Positions 59,120-64,000 of a stretch of 64,000 nucleotides of DNA are shown in pieces. The DNA is from Symsagittifera roscoffensis (Eukaryota; Xenacoelomorpha; Acoela; Convolutidae). Position numbers and translations under genes: made by a program. The stretch covers positions 17,411,789 through 17,475,788 of the forward strand of contig NC_087062.1 in assembly GCF_963678635.1 (NCBI RefSeq). The letters are read 5' to 3'. Within the stretch, counting starts at the first letter, position 1. Each line of letters begins with the position of its first letter. Below the pieces are notes generated by a model. The model did not search any database and was not told the DNA's origin. It worked only from the letters and a program-made list of their open reading frames with translations.

Positions 59120-61800
59120 ACCAACTGCAAATTTTTTCATATTGTGCAAGCATGTCTCATGAACTTGTTTGATAAATTAATTGCAAATAATCCACTAATG
59201 CACATTCGACCCTCAGTCCTGGATGAAAATGAGTGGAGACGCATACTAACGCACTTTGGTCAATGTTCAGTTGAAATATCAAAGGCAGTAGCCAAAATCG
59301 CACAAAAAACATCGATAGAAATACTAAGACCTGAGCTTCTTGAACCATATAATGCATGTGGACTGTAGACTAATTACACTTGATAAAAACCCAAGATTTA
59401 CTCCAATTGGCATTGGCGAAGTCATCCGCAGAATAATAGGTAGAACGATCACAAAGTGCTTAAAAAGCAAACTTATGGTTCTCGGGTCGAACTACCAACT
59501 ATGTCATGGCCAAAATTTGGCATCGAAAATGCAATTCATACGCTTAGGAAGCAATACGAGAAAACAAATTCCGATGCAGTATTACTGATAGACGCGGAAA
59601 ATGCATTGCAAATATATACGCCCTTCTATACTACCCGCTATACAGAACTCATTAACTAGTCCATCCAAACTCTTAGTTAATGGAGAAAATTATCCTTCCA
59701 AGTGAAGGAACCACAAAAGAAGAACCATTAGCAATGGCGATGTACGGGCTAGCCAGTTTACTCTTAATAAAACAAGTCAACAATAACAGCTTAACTTAGA
59801 AATGGTAAGCAGACGATAGGAAAGCAGTCGGAAGGTTGAAAAATCTGCGACTAGTTCTTGAAAACATTATCAAACTCGGAAAAATTTTTGGATATCATGT
59901 AAAAACATCGAAATGCCAGCTCATTGTAAGAAATGCAAGAAAAACAAGGAGGCGATAAAACTATTCAAAAATACCGAAATCAAAATGAAGAATGAGGACA
60001 GAGTACTTGGTTCTGTCATAGGATACGAGAATGAATGTAAAACTTTATTAGAAACTCAGTTAGAACAACATAACAAAATACTGAAAAACTTGGCAAGATC
60101 GCAAAAACATCACCACAGAACGTGTAATTCTGTCACGCCTAATGGTACAAGAAAAATTATTATTTTTAGCAGGAGCTACGCCCAATATCATAGAAAATTT
60201 GCAAGCCTGCGAGAAGATACTGCAGGAACATCTCATTCCAAAATTATTGGGTAAAGATAATATTAGCCATCAACTTAGAGACATCGCTTCTTTGCCACTG
60301 AAAATGAGCAGTCTAAATATCAAGCTACCTTCTGACTATGAGAATTTTTTAGGATGGTCAATTAAAACATCATTAGTCTTAGTCATATACGACCCAATAA
60401 CAGCTATATCTGAGCAAGAAAAATTCTATAAAAAAACTAATTTTAAACCTGAAAGAAACCAAAAGAGAACTATTATTTTTAAATAACTTGAGTGACAGTG
60501 AAAAATACGCGCTTGAACTAACTTCCAAAAAAGAAGCCTTAAACTGCTTAAACGTACTGCCACTTATGTGACATTCGACCAGAATGTACGAAAATGCAGT
60601 TTCGCAATCGAGTTTTTATCGATTAGAAAAAAGAACATCTAACCGGGAAGATTGATGGTTTTAATGATTTCGCGACGTTATTTGAACGACTGGACAAATC
60701 GGGAAGGGTTAGTTTTAACTGACATACTAATTTTTAAAATTTCGATTTGGACGTGAACGACACGTAACCTTTTCATATTTCTCACACACTGAAACGGCGA
60801 AAACACAACAACAATTGTCGCACTGGAAAAAACAACGAAAAGACGACAACAAATTGAAATTGTAATTGGAGATTCTCAGGAACTATTCCGAGTTGTAACG
60901 ATTGTGTTGTAACGAGGGCTACAACTAATACAACGTAGAACGCGAGAAAAAGGAAGGGTGTTGGGACGGCGTGTCCAGCCTTCCGGAAAGAAATAAGAGT
61001 GCTATTTCCGCGGATTCCAGAATCCGGAGGGGTCTCGGGCTCAGAACTCAAACTGTTTTACATAAATTGTTGCTTCCTGGTCATGCCCTGAGTTGAATTT
61101 AATTAACATCCAGATTCATTTTCAGAGAATGAGAAGCTAGGAAAGAGGGAAAGGGTTGATTCATATTCGAACGAGATGATAATTTTTATCTACTGAACAA
61201 AAACAATCGCAATATAAAAAAGAGTATTAGCCCTGTTTTTAGGAGTGACCTCGTGGTCCAGGGATATTGAGACCCAGTCATGAGCTCACTATTGTTGCGT
61301 ATAATTAAGTTAATTTGAGCGTTCTGGTCGAAGCCGGAAAGCAGTAACATTTTGTCGACCCGATGCTAGGAAAACCACCATAAGAACTGGCTTTGGCAGA
61401 GACTGTGAAAAGCATGTAGAGCTGTGTTTAGACGCTGGCCAGTCGTTTTAGAACCTAGCTTTATTTTCCGTCGATATGTACTTCCGGGCGAATGTTACAT
61501 TAGCAGATATATATTCAACCTCAATAAATCCGAATTCCAGGTTGGAACTCATCTCACATACGGGTGGGAACCATCCAATATTCCACTCACATATGCATGT
61601 AGTCAATCTTTTGACCTTAACAACGCCCTTCTCTGTGCGAAGGGTGGATACACCCACATGAGGCATGACGAAATCAGATATAACTTTACCAACCTCATGA
61701 GCGAGGTTTGCTATGATGTTGATATTGAGCCGAAACTTCAGTCGTTGCAAGGCGAGAGCTTTGTCAACAATTCAACCCGCCCGCAAAAATTTCACGATGA
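59120..61800 (+). mobile_element. Decayed retroelement with a RIIGR-type reverse transcriptase
   Basis: Pieces in order on the plus strand: NEWRRILTHFGQ (59230); CRLITLDKNPRFTPIGIGEV then IRRIIGRTI (about 59355-59450); AVLLIDAENALQIY, motif A (about 59580); EGTTKEEPLAMAMYGLASL, motif B (about 59705-59765, normally EGTTQGDP); an ADD-like motif C near 59810; LAGATPNIIENLQACEKILQ (60170-60230); SLPLKMSSLNI (60290); and a C-terminal zinc-like module, YGWEPSNIPLTYACSQSF then HALL-like and GGYTHMRHDEIR (61560-61680). This set is familiar from a reverse transcriptase family abundant in cnidarian and other invertebrate genomes. I am not sure of its formal class. About 0.85 kb of unrelated sequence (60640-61490) interrupts it, and many frameshifts show it is dead. 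Confidence 0.7.
60640..61490. other. Probable insertion within the retroelement
   Basis: Similarity to the reverse transcriptase family stops near 60640 and resumes near 61520. The interval has no recognised coding content. Its right part ('ggccagtcgtttta...ttattttccgtc', 61438-61472) resembles a motif in the array (39345-39395) and at 56945-56995. Confidence 0.4.
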
Positions 61801-62639
61801 TCAGTGAAAGATTCCTATAAGTACCCCGAATCACTAAAAAACTCTAAATACCAAAAGAGAGTTCTACAAGCCGAAGAGAGCAGCTTCTGCCTGCTCAATG
61901 CTGGCTGCGCTGGTGGTGGTGGCGCACAGGCAGCTACGCGGACAACGTAGCGCATAACTGAAACACGTAGTGAAAAAAAGGCATGAAAGCTACTCAGAAA
62001 CAATAAGCTAAATAAGAACAAAGGTAGGCTTCGCGCTGCTCAGGAGCGCTATCCTTTGTGTACGGGGTTGCAGAGCACTGTGTTAGACGCAATTCATAGA
62101 CAATTCAGTTAGCGCTTTTATAGAGGAGGGATGGTTGAAGTAATTACCTATAATGACAACGCATTAAATGCTGACTTGAGTTAATTCCTGCAATATTGTT
62201 TATTGATGGGTTTTTGTAATGCTGGTACGGGCCCCATCTAGCTTTTGCACATCCGTACCTAAACTGAAGGTACCCTTTTATAAGTTACCTTATTTATTAT
62301 TATGAATTGGTAGATCGCAATCAATTCATTGTTATTAGCCAGAATTGGAAAACAATTAATTGCTATGAAAAATTTCCATTAATTGTTATGACATTTAATT
62401 TGTGGCCTGCTCTGGTTGGCGAGGCTGCAGCGGTCATTATTCTGCAGCTTGAGTGCATGCTGCTTGAACATCAAACAATCAATCCATATAACCGTTGGCT
62501 CAAATTTCAACCAATCAGAATTCAAGATGATAAGTTTTAGGACTGCGACAGATTTTTTATTTCGGGATTTGTGAATATTGGGATCCATGGGAATTCACCG
62601 TATGAATACGCGGTTGTCTAAATACTGCTACGTAATCCT
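61801..62639. other. Intergenic, no gene seen
   Basis: Short frames only. None shows a recognisable domain. Confidence 0.4.
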
Positions 62640-63080
62640 ATTGCCTGTTGTTGTCGCCCTCGTTTTTCTTGCGCAAATGTCAAAAATATTAATAGGAGCC
62701 GTTTTGGCGCCCAAGTTTGAGTGGACATGTTCAATCTTAAAATTACTATCAAAAATCTATAATTGGCCGACTGGCACACCAATTTGTAATTTTTTAAATG
62801 GTATCAACAGTGACGATGTTCCATTTTAACAGTGAAGACGTTTTTGTTCCATCTTAATTTTCGTGTGAATGCATGAATGTTGATTTTAAGTTAGTGTTAC
62901 CTGTGGTATTTTGAAATTTTTTATCTGTTGTTTATGTAATAACTTTAAGAAAAATTTTAGTGACTGAAATTATTTGGATTGCTGAGCTCGAAATATCGTT
63001 TGGCATGTTAATGAACCTTTCATGACCTTCAGACCTCCAGTTTCAAAGTTTGCGTGATAAATATAATGATTTCATAGTGA
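62640..63080. repeat. Distant relative of the array's non-coding block
   Basis: 62675-62800 resembles 39690-39810 of the array ('aaaatatt..', 'cccaagtttga', 'ctatcaaaaatct', 'gactggcacacca', 'atggt.tcaacagtg'). 62860-63030 resembles a splice of 39845-39940 and 38570-38620 ('gttaatttaagctagtgttac', 'gctgagctcgaaatatcgttt', 'aatgaacct.'). It is clearly older than the array copies. It shows that the non-coding blocks belong to a dispersed repeat family. Confidence 0.65.
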
Positions 63081-63439
63081 CTTTTGGTGATCAACATAAA
63101 AGTGCTGACGATTGATTGTATCGGTTGTCCAGCCAATGAGGGAATGAATAAATTATAAGTAATAACCTCATGAGCGAGGTTCCAACCAAAAAATTCCAAC
63201 CAAAAATCGCTTTCACAGAGCAAAATTTAACAGCTAGAAATCAGTCGGCTTTTTTTGCTCTTTTTTCATTATTTTCGCCTTTGATCTTTCTGACCTTCAA
63301 ACACTAAATGAAAATTCTCTAAACACAAAAATACAGTCGTTTAGATAGAGATTAGTCTGAACTAGAAAATTTATTCGAATAAAAACAAAACATCCGTGCA
63401 TTATATTATCAAACCCTAAAATTTGGAAAATTCCATACA

Positions 63440-63785
63440 TGCTTTATTCGAAAATCTGTATTGAAAAACCCAATTTCGGAAAAAGAAAAAGACAGTTACA
63501 GAAAAACAATTTAGTAGAAAAAGAAAATTATAGCTTTTCAACAGAAAAGAAAACTGTTTCGCAGATAAATTATTCGACAGAAAAAGAAAATTTTTTTTGC
63601 AGAAAAAAGTTATTTCTAGCAGAAAATAATTATCAGCAGAAAAACAGGTAGTCATTGCTTGATCGAATCAGACGAGCGAACAAAATAAATTTGGGAAAGG
63701 AGAAAAACTTATATTTGCAGAAGAAATTTTTTACAGCAGAAAAAAGGAAATTAATTTGCAGAAAAAGATAGTTATCTCAGCACTG
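63440..63785 (+). repeat. A-rich tract with a recurring GCAGAAAAA-like motif
   Basis: Variants of (g)cagaaaaa(g) recur roughly every 15-40 bp on the plus strand (for example near 63500, 63540, 63580, 63598, 63620, 63636, 63718, 63735, 63758). Spacing is irregular, so this is not a clean tandem repeat. It directly precedes the ORF at 63875. Confidence 0.55.
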
Positions 63786-63874
63786 TAATTAGATTATTTA
63801 GCAGAATTACAGGATCTGAAGTCATTATCAAATACTGTCCTTCCAGTTACCAGTCAGTTGCATCCATTTTAACC

Positions 63875-64000
63875 ATGTCAAGCAAAAAACTAAGCCAAGA
63901 AGAATTTAATGGACTTCAAAAATCAGCATTATACAAGATTTACTCCGATTTGTACGACCAAAAGGAAGATTATCGTAAAATAATGGAGTTTATTGAGAAA
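63875..64000 (+). CDS. Start of an ORF running off the window end
   Basis: An ATG at 63875 opens 42 codons without a stop up to the last base. The hydrophilic, helix-prone sequence includes KKLSQEEFNGLQKSALYKIY and DQKEDYRKIMEFIEK. This composition is typical of a coiled-coil start, for example the ORF1 protein of a LINE, and the upstream A-rich motif tract could be its 5' untranslated region. The family is not recognised. It may equally be a host gene. Confidence 0.45.
   Translation, partial: MSSKKLSQEEFNGLQKSALYKIYSDLYDQKEDYRKIMEFIEK

Overview
The window is AT-rich DNA from an invertebrate metazoan nuclear genome. The evidence is a spliceosomal GT-AG intron in a long gene, animal protein families (an SLC52-type riboflavin transporter and a Ki-67/Repo-Man-like chromosomal protein), and a heavy load of eukaryotic repeats: Polinton/Maverick, Ty3/gypsy-like, LINE-like, MITE/foldback, SINE-like, minisatellites and microsatellites. 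I cannot place the phylum from the sequence. A 200-base assembly gap (run of N) lies at 13130-13329.

Region 1 (1 to about 12 kb) holds the host genes, all on the minus strand. They are a possible small multi-spanning membrane protein (2135-2620), an intact single-exon riboflavin-transporter-like gene (3545-4819) with a decayed duplicate of its 5' end just upstream, and a 1199-residue Lys/Ser/Pro-rich protein in at least two exons (6747-10517). The N-terminus of that protein carries a recognisable Ki-67/Repo-Man PP1-docking signature. Small MITE-like elements (740-1155, 5484-5770, 10603-10775) and a tRNA-like SINE piece (about 2738-2813) lie between the genes.

Region 2 (12.3-22.9 kb) starts with a GATG-type minisatellite and the gap. 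A decayed Polinton/Maverick stretch follows: a broken small basic ORF (15395-15989), a perfect 21-bp hairpin (16267-16317), and a protein-primed family B DNA polymerase pseudogene (17653-21419). The polymerase keeps N-terminal zinc fingers, an endonuclease-VII-like zinc module and all three exonuclease motifs, but has lost the palm. A 139-bp foldback and a GC-richer minisatellite close the region.

Region 3 (about 24.7-36.7 kb) is a nest of decayed Ty3/gypsy-like elements: two direct copies followed by one inverted copy. The strand composition flips from A-rich to T-rich where the inverted copy begins, near 33.7 kb.

Region 4 (about 36.95-55.58 kb) is the most striking structure: a head-to-tail array of six near-identical units of about 3.15 kb. 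Each unit joins a 5'-truncated non-LTR reverse transcriptase on the minus strand to two LINE 3'-end pieces on the plus strand. All are dead, and the units share the same lesions. Diverged single copies of parts of the unit flank it on the right (55.6-57.4 kb) and recur at 62.6-63.1 kb.

Region 5 (57.6-64 kb) holds a 530-bp (CAA)n tract, a 128-bp foldback, a decayed reverse transcriptase of a second, different type (59.1-61.8 kb), an A-rich tract with a recurring GCAGAAAAA-like motif, and the start of an ORF that runs off the window end.

The host genes do not form a pathway. The rest of the window is explained by transposon insertion, decay and local amplification.
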